Shown here one piece after another: positions 9,061 to 18,533 of a stretch of 64,000 nucleotides of DNA. The notes under the pieces are model-generated. The model ran no database searches. It saw only the letters and a list, made by a program, of their open reading frames with translations, and was not told where the DNA came from. Each line of letters opens with the position of its first letter. The first letter of the stretch is position 1. The position numbers were made by a program, and so were the translations under genes. The stretch comes from Gp6-AA40 sp963772955 (GTDB taxonomy: Bacteria > Acidobacteriota > Vicinamibacteria > Vicinamibacterales > UBA2999): contig CAVYZF010000006.1 in NCBI GenBank assembly GCA_963772955.1, positions 104,264 through 168,263 of the forward strand. Reading direction: 5' to 3'.

Positions 9061-9355
9061 AGGGTCGCGAGCTATCGTCGTCCTCTCAAAGAACGAACGA
9101 CGCTCAATCATTCGGTCAATCACGCACGCTCCGGGTCAAACAGTTGCTCGGCCTCGCTTGCTCCATGGCTAATCCCGACCTCGCCGCTCCCACCGGGCGA
9201 CATTCTGACGTGCCTCCGATTTTCATAGCCTTTCGCGGGCTGGAGGCCCAGCTGCAACCAGTTGCGGAAATCGTCCAGTGCGGCGAGCCAATTTTTCTTC
9301 GCTCAGCAACGACACGGCCGCTTCAACCCACACGTTTCGCACGTTCTAGGAACGG
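9061..9355. other. Gap with no convincing gene
   Basis: About 295 bases between the IS110 remnant and the helicase stop. The only coding-like hint is a short minus-strand stretch near 9255-9280 reading ALDDFRNWL, without a start codon or ribosome binding site. It may be a fragment of a gene lost when the IS110 element inserted. Confidence 0.3.
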
Positions 9356-12031
9356 CTACCCGATCGGCCCGATCTCACGCAACCACAGCACGGGCCGGTT
9401 CGCCTCGCGTGAGGCGCGCAGGTCCACCTCACACTCCACCATCCAGTCATTGTGCTGTTCGGGGTCGACCAGCACCTGCTGCACACGCCACGTGCGCCCG
9501 TCTTCAGACGGATTGACGTGAGTGTGCCGGATGTTTCGCGCCTCGGGATCGAGACGGATGCATTGGTGGTCGATGCGGTAGTCCTCGAGTGCTGATCGCA
9601 GTCGCTCCGTCGTCCATGCGCCCGCGTCGGCCTGGACAGGCGGAGGCGCGTCGAGCGCCTCGAGGGCGGCGGCGTGACGGCCGCTGCTCCACGCGCGCAG
9701 GAAGGTGAACACGAGCGTCCGGATGGCGGCGGTGAACGCCTTCGCGTCGCGTGTGACATCCGGAGCCATCGTTTCGGCGCCGGGCGCCCTCGGTGCCGCA
9801 AGTCCGGCGGCGAGCGGCTGGTAGTGGGGATCGCGCATTCGCTCCCACTCGTCCGCGAGGCTCGAATCGACCTGACTGAGGAGGGTCCGGAGGTACAGCT
9901 CCACGTCGGTTACCTCGCTGGTCTTGACACCGTCAGGCACGGTCTGGCTGAGCACCTTGTAGACGCTGTTCAAGTGCCGCAGCAGCAGGCCCTCCGATCG
10001 CTGCAACTCGTAGTCGAGCACGTACTCGTCGAAGGAGCGGAAGTTCTCGAACATTTCGCGCGCGATCGACTTGGGGCGGATGTTCTCTTCGCCGACCCAC
10101 GGATGCGTGTCGGCGAACGCGTTGAACGTCTGGTAGACGAAGTCGCGGAGAGGCTTGGGGTATTCGAGCTTCTCGAGCTCCTCCATGCGCTGCTCGTACT
10201 CGACGCCATCGGCCTTCATCTGCGCGACCGCGCGGTCCTTGATGCGATCGAGCTGCCGGCGCAGGATCAACTCGGGGTTCTCAAGGATCGACTCGACCAG
10301 CGTCAGCACGTCTAGCGCATACTCCGGCGATTCGGCGTCGAGCTGCGGCAGCGTTTCGATCAGGTACAGCGACAGCGTCTGGTCCATCGAGAAGTCGTCC
10401 TGCAGGTCCACGTTGACGCGCAGCCTGGCGCCCTCTTCGGTCCTGGGGACGAACCCCACGACGCCGCGCGCGACGAGCGATCGAAAGAGCTGCCACGCGC
10501 GCTTCCGCAGCGCGGCCTTCGCTATGTCCGTTTCGTGACTGTCCCTGAGCAGCCGTTGCATTGCGCGACAACCGTCGCCCTTCCGGCTCAACACGTTGAG
10601 CAGCATCCCGTGTGATACCTGGAACCTCGAGACGAGCTGCTCCGGCGGCGCACCGATCAGCCGCTTGAATGTGTTCAGGTCCCAGTTGACGAAGTTGTGC
10701 TCAGGAGGCTTGCGCTTGACGATCTTCTTGCCGTCGCGGGCGGCCTTCTCGCTCAGTCGGAGATTCTCGATGACGTGCTCCGGCGCCTGGACGACGACGA
10801 AGCCGCGGTCGTCAAAGCCCTTGCGCCCGGCGCGGCCGGCGATCTGGTGGAAGTCGCGGACGCTCAGGTGCGCTGTCTTCTGGCCATCGAACTTGCACAA
10901 CCGCGTGAAGAGGACTGTGCGAATAGGCACGTTGATGCCGGCGCCGAGCGTGTCCGTTCCGCAGATGACCTTCAGCAGTCCCGCCTGTGCCAGTTGCTCT
11001 ACGAGTACGCGGTACTTCGGGAGCAGCCCGGCATGATGCAGGCCGATGCCGTGCCTGAGCCACTTGCGAATGTCGCCGCCGTACGGGCTGCTGAATTTGA
11101 AGTCGGCAATGCGCGCGGCGATCTCGGCTTTCTGTTCCTTCGTGCAGATCTTGACGCTGGTGAAGTCCTGCGCGCTCTCGGCTGCCTCTGCCTGCGTGAA
11201 GTGGACGACGTAGACCGGCGTCTTGCTTTCGTCCACGAGCTTCTCGATCGTGTGCGCGAGCGGGATCTCGGCGTAGGAGTACTCGAGGGGCACGGGGCGA
11301 TCGCCGGACTTCACCGTGACCGTCGCGCGCCCGTTGAGGCGCGTGATGGCCTCCTCGAAAAATCGCGTGTCACCGAGCGTTGCTGACATCAGCAGGAATC
11401 GCGCCTGCGGCATCGTCAGCAGCGGCACCTGCCAGGCGACGCCGCGGTCGCGGTCGGCGTAGTAATGGAATTCGTCCATCACCACGTCGCTGAAGCCGGC
11501 GTCGCTCCCGCTGCGCAGTGCGATGTTGGCGAGCACCTCCGCCGTGCAGCAGAGAATCGGCGCATCGCGGTTGACCGAGGCGTCGCCGGTCGAGAGGCCA
11601 ACTTGATCCGGTCCGAACTCGCGGCAGAGGGCCATCCACTTCTCGTTGACGAGCGCCTTGATCGGGCAGGTGTAGACCGCGCGCTGCCCGCGCGCGAGCG
11701 TGGCGAAGAGCATCGCGGAGGCGACGAGCGACTTGCCCGATCCGGTCGGCGTGTTGAGGATGACGTTCTTGCCGTCGAGCAGTTCGAGGATGGCTTCTTC
11801 CTGGGCCGGATAGAGGGCGAGGTGTTTGCCGGCGGCGTACTGGAGGAAGCGTTCGAGCAGCACGTCGCTCGACGGGTCCCATTGCGCGTCGGGCAGCAGG
11901 TCGGCGAGGGAGACGGACACTACGTTCTGTTGTACCGCGAAACGGGCGCGCGCGTTAGAGAGTGCGTGAGAAAACCGTGGAACGCGTCGGCGCTCCATTG
12001 GAAACCCGGGCGACCTGTCCGACCTCGGCAT
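9356..12031 (-). CDS. Ski2-like DEAD/DEAH-box helicase with DUF3516-type C-terminal region
   Basis: An 891-residue ATP-dependent nucleic-acid helicase. Walker A is TPTGSGKS (94-101), motif II is DEFH (186-189), motif III SAT (216-218), and motif VI QIAGRAGRKG (396-405), with the superfamily-2 helicase core spanning about 60-440. The C-terminal 430 residues are helical and match the DUF3516 extension found in bacterial relatives of Ski2/Mtr4. It probably unwinds RNA or DNA in the cytoplasm. The true start may be a GTG at codon 38 (VSVSLADLLPDAQW), since the first 37 residues are low-complexity basic. It stands alone, with the IS110 remnant downstream. Confidence 0.85.
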   Translation of the reverse strand: MPRSDRSPGFPMERRRVPRFSHALSNARARFAVQQNVVSVSLADLLPDAQWDPSSDVLLERFLQYAAGKHLALYPAQEEAILELLDGKNVILNTPTGSGKSLVASAMLFATLARGQRAVYTCPIKALVNEKWMALCREFGPDQVGLSTGDASVNRDAPILCCTAEVLANIALRSGSDAGFSDVVMDEFHYYADRDRGVAWQVPLLTMPQARFLLMSATLGDTRFFEEAITRLNGRATVTVKSGDRPVPLEYSYAEIPLAHTIEKLVDESKTPVYVVHFTQAEAAESAQDFTSVKICTKEQKAEIAARIADFKFSSPYGGDIRKWLRHGIGLHHAGLLPKYRVLVEQLAQAGLLKVICGTDTLGAGINVPIRTVLFTRLCKFDGQKTAHLSVRDFHQIAGRAGRKGFDDRGFVVVQAPEHVIENLRLSEKAARDGKKIVKRKPPEHNFVNWDLNTFKRLIGAPPEQLVSRFQVSHGMLLNVLSRKGDGCRAMQRLLRDSHETDIAKAALRKRAWQLFRSLVARGVVGFVPRTEEGARLRVNVDLQDDFSMDQTLSLYLIETLPQLDAESPEYALDVLTLVESILENPELILRRQLDRIKDRAVAQMKADGVEYEQRMEELEKLEYPKPLRDFVYQTFNAFADTHPWVGEENIRPKSIAREMFENFRSFDEYVLDYELQRSEGLLLRHLNSVYKVLSQTVPDGVKTSEVTDVELYLRTLLSQVDSSLADEWERMRDPHYQPLAAGLAAPRAPGAETMAPDVTRDAKAFTAAIRTLVFTFLRAWSSGRHAAALEALDAPPPVQADAGAWTTERLRSALEDYRIDHQCIRLDPEARNIRHTHVNPSEDGRTWRVQQVLVDPEQHNDWMVECEVDLRASREANRPVLWLREIGPIG

Positions 12032-12510
12032 CCTGAGCGGCGACGGCTATATCGACCTCCTCGCGCTCACACCCCAAACAGTGGCGGAAAAAATCGCCAA
12101 GCGGCTTCGCTTGAACCAGGGCACGACCGCGCCGAAGGCATCAAGCGCGCGCGTTGATATGGGACAGTACGGTCCTGGGGCGCATGCGGCGCTTGCAGGC
12201 GGTCTTGAACGCCTACCCGAACGACTTGATCGGCAGCGGGCGCAGCGGGCCGCCAGCGGCGACCCCGTACTGTCTGAAAACTCTGTCGTGCGATTCCATT
12301 GGTGTAGAGTTGGCGGGTGATTCCACTGCAGATGCTGCTCACGGCAATGTCGCGATCGTCGAGACGAGCGCCCACGTGCCGATCAACGGATTTCGAGTTT
12401 GTGCGCGAGTGGTCGCAACGGGGAATGCCGTGATCGTCAATGACGCGAGGACGAGTCCAGCACACACGAGTGTGGATTTCGCGGGAATGATCGAAAGCGA
12501 GTGTCTGATG
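12032..12510. other. Gap with no convincing gene
   Basis: About 480 bases between the helicase start and the reductase stop. Open frames exist on both strands, but none has a good ribosome binding site or a recognisable product. One plus-strand frame near 12006-12140 reads LGILSGDGYIDLLALTP without a start codon and may be an eroded gene end. Confidence 0.4.
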
Positions 12511-13596
12511 TCAGGCCAAGGATCCCGAGCCGCTCATCGCGGGGAAATCGATGTATCCCTTCGGACCAGGGGTATAGAAGGTGGACGCATCGAATGAGGT
12601 CAGCGGCGCTCCCACCGCGAATCGCTCAGGCAGATCGGGATTCGACGTGAACGGCTTGCCGAAAACGATGAAGTCGGCGCCGCCCGATTCCAGCATCGCA
12701 TTGCCGGATCGCTGGTCGAACGCACCGCCGGCGGCGAACGGGCCGGAAAAGAGCGGGCGCAGAATCTCGAAGATATTGGGCAGCGGCGGCGTTCGCAGCA
12801 CGTGCAGATAGGCGAGTCCCATCGGCGCGATGGCCTTCACTAACGTCGTGTAGGTCTCAATCGGGTCATCGTCGTGGATGTCGTTGAACGGCATCGCTGG
12901 GCTGATCTTGATGCCGACGCGGCTGGCATCTCCCGCCGCAGCCGTCATCGCTTCCAGCGCCTCGACGACAAACCGTATGCGGTTGTGCACGCCTCCACCG
13001 TAGCCATCGGTGCGCCGATTGCTGCCGGTGGACAGAAACTGCATGGGGAGGTAACCCGACGCGGAGTGCAGTTCGACGCCGTCGAAGCCGGCGGCGAGCG
13101 CGTTCGTGGTCGCCTGAGCGTACTGTGCGGTGACACCCGGGATCTCACTCGTGTCGAGCGCGCGCGGCGTGTCCAAGTCCTGCATCCCGAGCGCGTCCGT
13201 CCACATCTGGCCAGCGGCACGGACGACCGACGGCGCGACGGGCGGATCGCTGACGTAGCGATTGGCGGAGTGGGCGATGCGGCCGACGTGCATCAATTGC
13301 ATAAAGATGCGGCCGCGTCGCGCGTGAACGGCGTCGGCGATTCTCTTCCAGGCGGCAATTTGTTCAGGCGTGTCGATCGACGGCGTCCGCGCATAGCCGA
13401 TTCCAGTCGCGGCTGGCGCGGTGCCCTCGGTGATGATGAGACCGGCCGAGGCGCGTTGGCCGTAGTACTCGATCGCCAGATCCGAAGGCACTCCGCCGGG
13501 GAGGGCGCGGCTCCTCGTCATCGGCGCCATGAACATCCGGTTGCGGGTGTCGAATCCATCGATTCGACCGGGCGAGAGCAGATCAACACTCGGCAT
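12511..13596 (-). CDS. Old-yellow-enzyme family NADH:flavin oxidoreductase (alkene reductase)
   Basis: A 361-residue FMN-binding TIM barrel of normal OYE length. Family features are NRMFMAPMTRSRA (19-31), IITEGTAP, QLMHVGRIAH (the HxGR loop), the substrate-binding segment VELHSASGYLPMQFL, and FIVFGKPF near the C terminus. It would reduce activated C=C bonds of enones or nitroesters with NAD(P)H in the cytoplasm. In classic enzymes the carbonyl is held by His plus Asn or His three residues on (HGAN, HxxH); here the second position is Ser (HSAS). It is apparently monocistronic, and the next gene upstream (13653-14321) is separate. Confidence 0.9.
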   Translation of the reverse strand: MPSVDLLSPGRIDGFDTRNRMFMAPMTRSRALPGGVPSDLAIEYYGQRASAGLIITEGTAPAATGIGYARTPSIDTPEQIAAWKRIADAVHARRGRIFMQLMHVGRIAHSANRYVSDPPVAPSVVRAAGQMWTDALGMQDLDTPRALDTSEIPGVTAQYAQATTNALAAGFDGVELHSASGYLPMQFLSTGSNRRTDGYGGGVHNRIRFVVEALEAMTAAAGDASRVGIKISPAMPFNDIHDDDPIETYTTLVKAIAPMGLAYLHVLRTPPLPNIFEILRPLFSGPFAAGGAFDQRSGNAMLESGGADFIVFGKPFTSNPDLPERFAVGAPLTSFDASTFYTPGPKGYIDFPAMSGSGSLA

Positions 13597-13652
13597 TCAA
13601 CGCTCCTGGACCCTATTTCGTGGGTCGTCAACTAGCCTCGGTATCAGGCGAT

Positions 13653-14321
13653 CTATTTCGCTTTTTCTCGGAAGCGTTTGTAGTTGGCTTCCTCGGGCGT
13701 GCAGTCCCAGGGGAGAATCTCGCCGCCCGGCAGCCGCTGGTACGGATAGGTGACGACCAGCTTCTCGTAGTACACGGGATCGTGGTGGGTGACGACGACG
13801 CGCATGCGATCGCCGTCGGGGATGAAGCGTTCCTCGGTGCGCATCTCGTCTGACTGCACGAGTCCCGGCGCGCCGAGCGTATCGAGGATGCCAGCCCGCT
13901 GTCCGATGGTTTCTATCAGAAGGACATCACCTTCGTAGCGCGCGACCGAACGTCCCAGGTGCGGATGGTTGGGGACAGACACGGGTGCCTTCGCGAGCGG
14001 CGTGCCCGGCGCAATCGGCACGCGGCGGTGGATGTCCATGAATTCATAGTTGATGCGGACCTCGTTCTTCTGCTGACGCACCTCGATCGGCGGCGATGGA
14101 GTGTGCATGACGCGCGTGAAGCTCGCCGGGATGCACTGCATCGCGGGATCGTCCCTGAGGTAGTCGTAGCGCGCGCGCGCTGCCTCGCCCGCCGGCGTGA
14201 GCGTCATCTCGATGGTGGCCGATCCGGAAAGGATCCACACGCCGTCCAACTGCGCGCGTTTGTCCTGCGCGTCCGCTCCCGAGACCCCGCAGACGAGGAG
14301 CGCGAGAACCATTTTCCTCAT
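13653..14321 (-). CDS. Secreted uncharacterised protein paired with DUF6152 protein
   Basis: A 222-residue protein from the ATG at 14321, chosen because MRKMVLALLVCGVSGADAQ is a clean signal peptide and because GAGAGA precedes it; the longer frame to 14435 runs inside the upstream gene. The start overlaps the stop of the DUF6152 gene at 14318, which indicates translational coupling. The mature protein is mostly beta (QLDGVWILSGSATIEMTLTPAG). I recognise it as the usual partner of DUF6152 proteins in acidobacterial gene sets but cannot assign a function. A periplasmic location is expected. Confidence 0.7.
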   Translation of the reverse strand: MRKMVLALLVCGVSGADAQDKRAQLDGVWILSGSATIEMTLTPAGEAARARYDYLRDDPAMQCIPASFTRVMHTPSPPIEVRQQKNEVRINYEFMDIHRRVPIAPGTPLAKAPVSVPNHPHLGRSVARYEGDVLLIETIGQRAGILDTLGAPGLVQSDEMRTEERFIPDGDRMRVVVTHHDPVYYEKLVVTYPYQRLPGGEILPWDCTPEEANYKRFREKAK

Positions 14322-14803
14322 CGCTGCTCTCTCGGCTGACTCTGTGGTGCGGAGCTCTCGGATGACGGCCTCGTCGGCTCGCACTCGACGAACTGTCCCT
14401 TGGCAATGGCTTGCCGAAACGCCTCGAAGCCGCAATCACGCAAGACGCTCTTGTCCGGAAGCACCGCAGTACGGAAATACGCGAGGTTATCCAGACGCCG
14501 GCTCGGGCTGGCGGTGATCGTCACCATGTCACCGACGCGCAGCAGCTGGAACGGTACTTTGCGACGGACGAGCGCGTTGCGGTCGGACCATTCGATGAAC
14601 CACTCCTTCACAGTTCCGTCGCGCTGGGTGACCTTGAGCGTGACCTGCGAGTGCGGGTTTCGAATGTCGACATCAGTGATGCGGCCGGTGAGCGTGAGCA
14701 CCTGCGAGCTGTCGAAGTTCACTGAGACCGAGTGATGAGCAGCCGTGGAGACCCCACCGCATAAGAGCGCGATCACGCCGGCGGCGCAAAGCGTCTTTGC
14801 CAT
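14318..14803 (-). CDS. DUF6152 family secreted protein
   Basis: The mature part begins AAHHSVSVNFDSSQVLTLTG and continues VDIRNPHSQVTLKV, the standard opening of DUF6152 periplasmic proteins of acidobacteria and gammaproteobacteria. Function unknown. The start is most likely the ATG at 14803 (MAKTLCAAGVIALLCGG, a good signal peptide) or the one five codons upstream at 14818; the remaining N-terminal frame to 14977 has no signal-peptide logic. It overlaps the next gene by four bases, so the two form an operon. The C terminus is rich in Ser and Pro. Confidence 0.8.
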   Translation of the reverse strand: MAKTLCAAGVIALLCGGVSTAAHHSVSVNFDSSQVLTLTGRITDVDIRNPHSQVTLKVTQRDGTVKEWFIEWSDRNALVRRKVPFQLLRVGDMVTITASPSRRLDNLAYFRTAVLPDKSVLRDCGFEAFRQAIAKGQFVECEPTRPSSESSAPQSQPREQR

Positions 14804-14980
14804 GCCGTAATGTCTCATAACTGGATCGCTGTTCGCGAGGAACGCCAAGACGCGTCCGAGCCAATGATCCAACCATTTGCTCGCGCGAGCCAATGCTGTA
14901 GCGCCAGAGTCGAGTTGTTGCTGCAACCGCGTCTCGCTGGGTGTTGAACAGGACGTCGACAAACTGCTGGAGTCCACGCG

Positions 14981-15094
14981 TCAAGTCCTGCAAAGGGCTA
15001 GGTCCACCGCTCGATACACTTGGCCCCTCCCGCCGGCGCCGAGCGCGGCGCCGATCTCATAGGCTCCGAGACGTGTGCCGGGGGGCAACGCCAT
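14981..15094 (-). pseudogene. Orphan N terminus of a Ser/Thr protein kinase
   Basis: The minus-strand frame from the ATG at 15094 reads MALPPGTRLGAYEIGAALG and then AGGRGQVYRAVDLALCRT followed by a stop. This is the first 36 residues of a Pkn-type kinase (LGxYEIxxxLGAGGMGxVYRAxD). Nothing downstream encodes the catalytic lysine or later motifs, so only the glycine-rich loop survives. It sits head-to-head with the beta-propeller gene that begins at 15159. Confidence 0.7.
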
Positions 15095-15158
15095 TGGCCG
15101 CGCAGATTTTGCCACACGGCGCTCGCGCGGGTGTAGGCTACCGCCGGGAGGAATCGCC

Positions 15159-16391
15159 ATGCAGAACCGACCGGTCGTCGGCCGCCGCAATCTACGGATG
15201 GCCACCATCCTTCTGCTGGTGCTCGCGCTCGGTGTCGCTTACACCTTCCTCGAACGCCGGACCTGGGCCCAGGCGCAGGAGGCACCGCGCTTCGAAGTGG
15301 ACCCGTTCTGGCCGAAGGCACTTCCCAATCACTGGGTACTGGGCCAGGCGATCGGCGTCTGGGTGGACGAACAGGACGTGGTGTGGATCGTTCATCGCGG
15401 ATCGGCAACGCTCGCTGACAACGAGAAGGGGCTCGAGCTGAAAAACGCAGAATGCTGCGCAGCCGCGCCGCCCATCCTGGCGTTCGATGCCTCGGGGAAC
15501 CTGGTGCGCTCCTGGGGCGGGCCGGGGGCCGGCTACGATTGGCCATCCGGCAACCATGGCATCTTCGTGGACCACCAGGGCAGCGTGTGGATTGGCGGCA
15601 ACGGACCGGGCGATTCGCACGTGGTGAAGTTCACCAAGGACGGGAAGTTCATGATGCAGGCCGGCAAGCCCGACGCGCGCCGCGGGCCGGCCAACGCCCA
15701 GGGGCAGCCCACCTATGTCGGCAACAGCCACGACCAGGTGAGCTTCGGCCGCATCGCCAAGATCTTCGTGGACCCGCGCACCAATGAGGCCTACCTCGCC
15801 GACGGGTATTTGAACAAGCGCGTCGCCGTGATCGACGGCGCCAGCGGGAAGCTGAAGCGCTACTGGGGCGCCTACGGAGAGAAGCCCAACGACGGCAACC
15901 TGGGACCGTACGACCCGAACGCACCACCGATGAAGCAGTTCCTGAACCCCGTGCACTGCGTGATGCTGTCGAAGGACGGCCTGCTCTACGTGTGCGATCG
16001 CAACGGCGACCGGATCCAGGTCTTCAAGCCGGATGGTACCTTCGTAAAGGAGCAGTTCATCGCCAAGGGCACGAAGGCGTCGGGCTCGGCGTGGGACGTG
16101 GCCTTCTCGCCCGACCCGCAGCAGCGCTTCCTGTACGTCACCGACGGGATGAACAATCGTGTGCACATCCTGCGGCGCGACACGCTGGAGGAGCTGACGA
16201 CGTTCGGCGACGGCGGGCGCCAGCCCGGCCAGTTCTTCGGCGTGCACAGCATCGCCGTGGACTCGAAGGGCAACATCTACACGACGGAAACTTGGGAGGG
16301 CAAGCGGCTACAGAAGTTCGTCTTCAAGGGCCTCGGCCGTGTGCCGGCACCGCACCAGGGCACGCTGTGGCCTCAGTCCGGGCGGCAGTAG
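15159..16391 (+). CDS. Exported NHL-repeat six-bladed beta-propeller protein
   Basis: A 410-residue protein from the ATG at 15159, preceded by a perfect GGAGG 7 bases upstream. An N-terminal membrane or signal segment (MATILLLVLALGVAYTFL) is followed by repeated NHL-like blades: DWPSGNHGIFVDHQGSVWIGG, GRIAKIFVDPRTNEAYLADGY, LNPVHCVMLSKDGLLYVCDRNGDRIQVF, and GQFFGVHSIAVDSKGNIYTTE. These repeats form a propeller of the peptidyl-alpha-hydroxyglycine-lyase-like group. Catalytic activity cannot be read from the sequence. The amidohydrolase gene starts 9 bases after its stop, so the two probably act on the same compound. Confidence 0.85.
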   Translation: MQNRPVVGRRNLRMATILLLVLALGVAYTFLERRTWAQAQEAPRFEVDPFWPKALPNHWVLGQAIGVWVDEQDVVWIVHRGSATLADNEKGLELKNAECCAAAPPILAFDASGNLVRSWGGPGAGYDWPSGNHGIFVDHQGSVWIGGNGPGDSHVVKFTKDGKFMMQAGKPDARRGPANAQGQPTYVGNSHDQVSFGRIAKIFVDPRTNEAYLADGYLNKRVAVIDGASGKLKRYWGAYGEKPNDGNLGPYDPNAPPMKQFLNPVHCVMLSKDGLLYVCDRNGDRIQVFKPDGTFVKEQFIAKGTKASGSAWDVAFSPDPQQRFLYVTDGMNNRVHILRRDTLEELTTFGDGGRQPGQFFGVHSIAVDSKGNIYTTETWEGKRLQKFVFKGLGRVPAPHQGTLWPQSGRQ

Positions 16392-16400
16392 AGGAATGTC

Positions 16401-17408
16401 ATGACGAGCAGACGGGCATTCCTGCAAGCCATCGCCGCCACCGGCGCGGCGTCGCTGGCTCCTTCTTCCGGCCTGTTCGGCCAGGAGCGCGTGGTGAAGC
16501 TGAACGTGCGCGGCGGCGCCATCGACGTTCACCATCATTTCGTGCCGCCCGGCGGCACCACCAATCGGCCGTGGTCCCCAGAGATGTCGCTCGAGCAGAT
16601 GGACAAGTTCGGCATCGGCGTCGCGATCCTGTCGATGACCCAGAACGGCGATCTGCTATACAACGGCACCGAAAAGGGCCGCGCCGCCGTGCGTGCCGGC
16701 AACGAATACGGCGCCAGGCTGATGCAGCAGCACCCGACGAAGTTCGGGCTGATGGGCGGCATCCCGATGCCCGACCTCGAGGGCTCGCTGAAAGAAGTCG
16801 CCTATGCCTACGACACGTTGAAGGTCGATGCCATCGCCATCTACACCAACGACAACAAGGGGCGGTGGCCGGGCGACCCCTATTTCGAGCCGCTGTGGCA
16901 GGAGCTGAACCGGCGCAATGCCATCGTCTACATGCATCCGCTGGCGCCGACGTGCTGCGGCACTCTGCAGTACGGCCCGGCGGCGTCGATGCTGGAATAC
17001 GACTTCGACGTCACCCGCGGCGTCGCCAGCATCGTCGTCAACGGCGTGATGTTCCGCTACACCAACATCCGGTTCATCACCGTGCACTCCGGCGGCACGG
17101 TGCCGATGCTGGCCGGGCGCATGAACGACCGGCTTCCACGCGGTTCCGAAAAATACCTGCCGAACGGCCTGTACGCCGAGCTGCGCAAGTGGTACTACGA
17201 CATCGCGCACGCCAGCTTCCCCTGGCCATATGCGGCGATGAAGGCGTTCATGCCGGAGTCGCAGATCCTGTTCGGCACCGACTACGCGCCCGAACCGATA
17301 GAGTCGACCGTCGATCAGCTGCCGGGCCTGAAGCTGCCTCGCCCGTTCGAACAGATGATGCTCCGGGGCAACGCCGAACGCCTGTTCCCGCGCTTCAAGC
17401 TAACGTAG
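16401..17408 (+). CDS. Tat-exported amidohydrolase (ACMSD-like decarboxylase/hydrolase)
   Basis: A 335-residue metal-dependent TIM-barrel enzyme. The N terminus MTSRRAFLQAIAATG is a twin-arginine signal. The HxH metal motif lies in IDVHHHFVPP (44-46), followed by YMHPLAP, FITVHSGGTVP and FGTDYAPEP, which supply the remaining ligands typical of amidohydrolase-2/ACMSD enzymes. Start supported by AGAGGA upstream. It follows the propeller gene by 9 bases, suggesting a two-gene periplasmic catabolic unit for an aromatic or cyclic substrate; the substrate is inference. Confidence 0.85.
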   Translation: MTSRRAFLQAIAATGAASLAPSSGLFGQERVVKLNVRGGAIDVHHHFVPPGGTTNRPWSPEMSLEQMDKFGIGVAILSMTQNGDLLYNGTEKGRAAVRAGNEYGARLMQQHPTKFGLMGGIPMPDLEGSLKEVAYAYDTLKVDAIAIYTNDNKGRWPGDPYFEPLWQELNRRNAIVYMHPLAPTCCGTLQYGPAASMLEYDFDVTRGVASIVVNGVMFRYTNIRFITVHSGGTVPMLAGRMNDRLPRGSEKYLPNGLYAELRKWYYDIAHASFPWPYAAMKAFMPESQILFGTDYAPEPIESTVDQLPGLKLPRPFEQMMLRGNAERLFPRFKLT

Positions 17409-17508
17409 CCGGCTGTGCTCCGCAGATATTCCGCGCGCTGTGCCTCGCCAATACTGCGTCCGGAAAAATTCGTTGACGTTGGCGCGGTAGCTGGCCATTC
17501 TACGCGCG

Positions 17509-17995
17509 ATGCGTCACGTCGTCCGGATGGTCGTTGCGATCCGGTGCGCCCTGTCGACGCGTCGAGACCTGCTGCTCGAGATCCTTGCCCTCCGCCACCA
17601 ACTGCACATACTCGTTCGTTCGAATCGCCGCTTTCGCCCATCTGACCGTCTGCTCTGGCTGGTGTGGCGACAGTTGTGGCCTCGGTGGAGAGACGCACTG
17701 GTGCTGGTCCAGCCGGCCACGGTCGATCGGTGGCATCGCGAGGGGTTCCATCGATGCTGGCGCCGCCGCTCGCGACGTCCTGGCAGACCACGCATCGATT
17801 CAGAATGTCGAGGTTTGATTCGGCGCGTGGCCGCCGAAAACTGTCTCTGGGGCGCTCCGCGAATCCATGGCGAGTGACTCAAGCTCGGGATCGTCGTCTC
17901 AGAACGCACGGTGTCGCGGTATCTGCCATGCCGACTACGGGCGCCGTCACAGACGTGGCGTACCGTCCTCGCGAATCACCTCGGTCAGTTCACGT
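17509..17995 (+). pseudogene. Truncated rve-family transposase with in-frame stop
   Basis: A frame from the ATG at 17509 encodes the N-terminal part of an integrase-core transposase: LLLEILALRHQLHIL, RPSDRLLWLVW, DRWHREGF and CLWGAPRIHGE. It is cut by a TGA at 17875 and then resumes in the same frame (LKLGIVVSERTVSRYL, SQTWRTVLANHLGQ). The family normally reads ELLKLGI at the break, so this is a nonsense mutation. The similarity ends near 17995 and the DDE catalytic core is missing. The region to 18745 holds no intact gene. Confidence 0.75.
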
Positions 17996-18443
17996 TCATT
18001 TCGCCCGAGACGTCATTGTGCGCGCCAGGCGATGATGACGTCGGCGCCGGATCCAGCCTGACGTTTCGCCACACCCCGTTGTCGTGCGATGCGCGGTGCG
18101 CCTCTCATCAATGCGCGCCGACAAGCGTCCCTCGCTTCAACGGACCTTACCTGGCAAGCATCTCGTTCAGGCTCACCTTCACGACGGGATCAGCATCCGA
18201 ACCAGCGGCGGCCGGGGCCCGCCGACGCACGGACGTTTCGGCCGACCCACGGGTATGCACAGAGAGTCGATTGGTGCTCCTGCACGGGATCGCTGCGCGA
18301 CGAACGACGGTGTCAGACGATTGACCGCGCGGGCGGCGGCTCGCTTTCGTGGTCAACGTCGTCGGCAGACGAACCATCTTCGTTCGGGCGCGGTGTGCAC
18401 CTCCGCGTGGGTGGTTCACCGCAGTCGGAATATTGGCGAGGCA

Positions 18444-18533
18444 CAGCCGAAGCGCGAGGATCTCCAGATGCAGCACCGCCCGCGAACGAATCAAGAACTG
18501 AAGCGAATGCAGCAGGGAAGTGACGACGGACAC
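18444..18533 (-). pseudogene. Short N-terminal fragment of a second transposase
   Basis: On the minus strand the frame beginning at 18533 reads MSVVTSLLHSLQFLIRSRAV and then LHLEILALR, the typical first 30 residues of the same integrase-core transposase family. After LALR the expected HQL is lost and the frame becomes unrelated. With the plus-strand fragment at 17.5-18.0 kb it marks a small transposon graveyard between the amidohydrolase and the ABC transporter. Confidence 0.55.

Noticed and set aside
9255..9280. ALDDFRNWL stretch as part of a gene
   Set aside because: No open frame with a start surrounds it; too short to classify.
12158..12178. Similarity of TGGGACAGTACGG here to a minus-strand TTGGGACAATACGG near 26915 as a dispersed repeat
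   Set aside because: The match is about 13 of 14 bases and flanks do not align; insufficient to call a repeat family.
12081..12320. Plus-strand frame MAEKIAKRLRLNQG... in the helicase-reductase gap
   Set aside because: No start signal and no recognisable family; codon pattern deteriorates after about 25 codons.
17875..17877. In-frame TGA in the transposase fragment as another selenocysteine codon
   Set aside because: The family has leucine, not cysteine, at this position, and the downstream catalytic core is missing, so it is a nonsense mutation.
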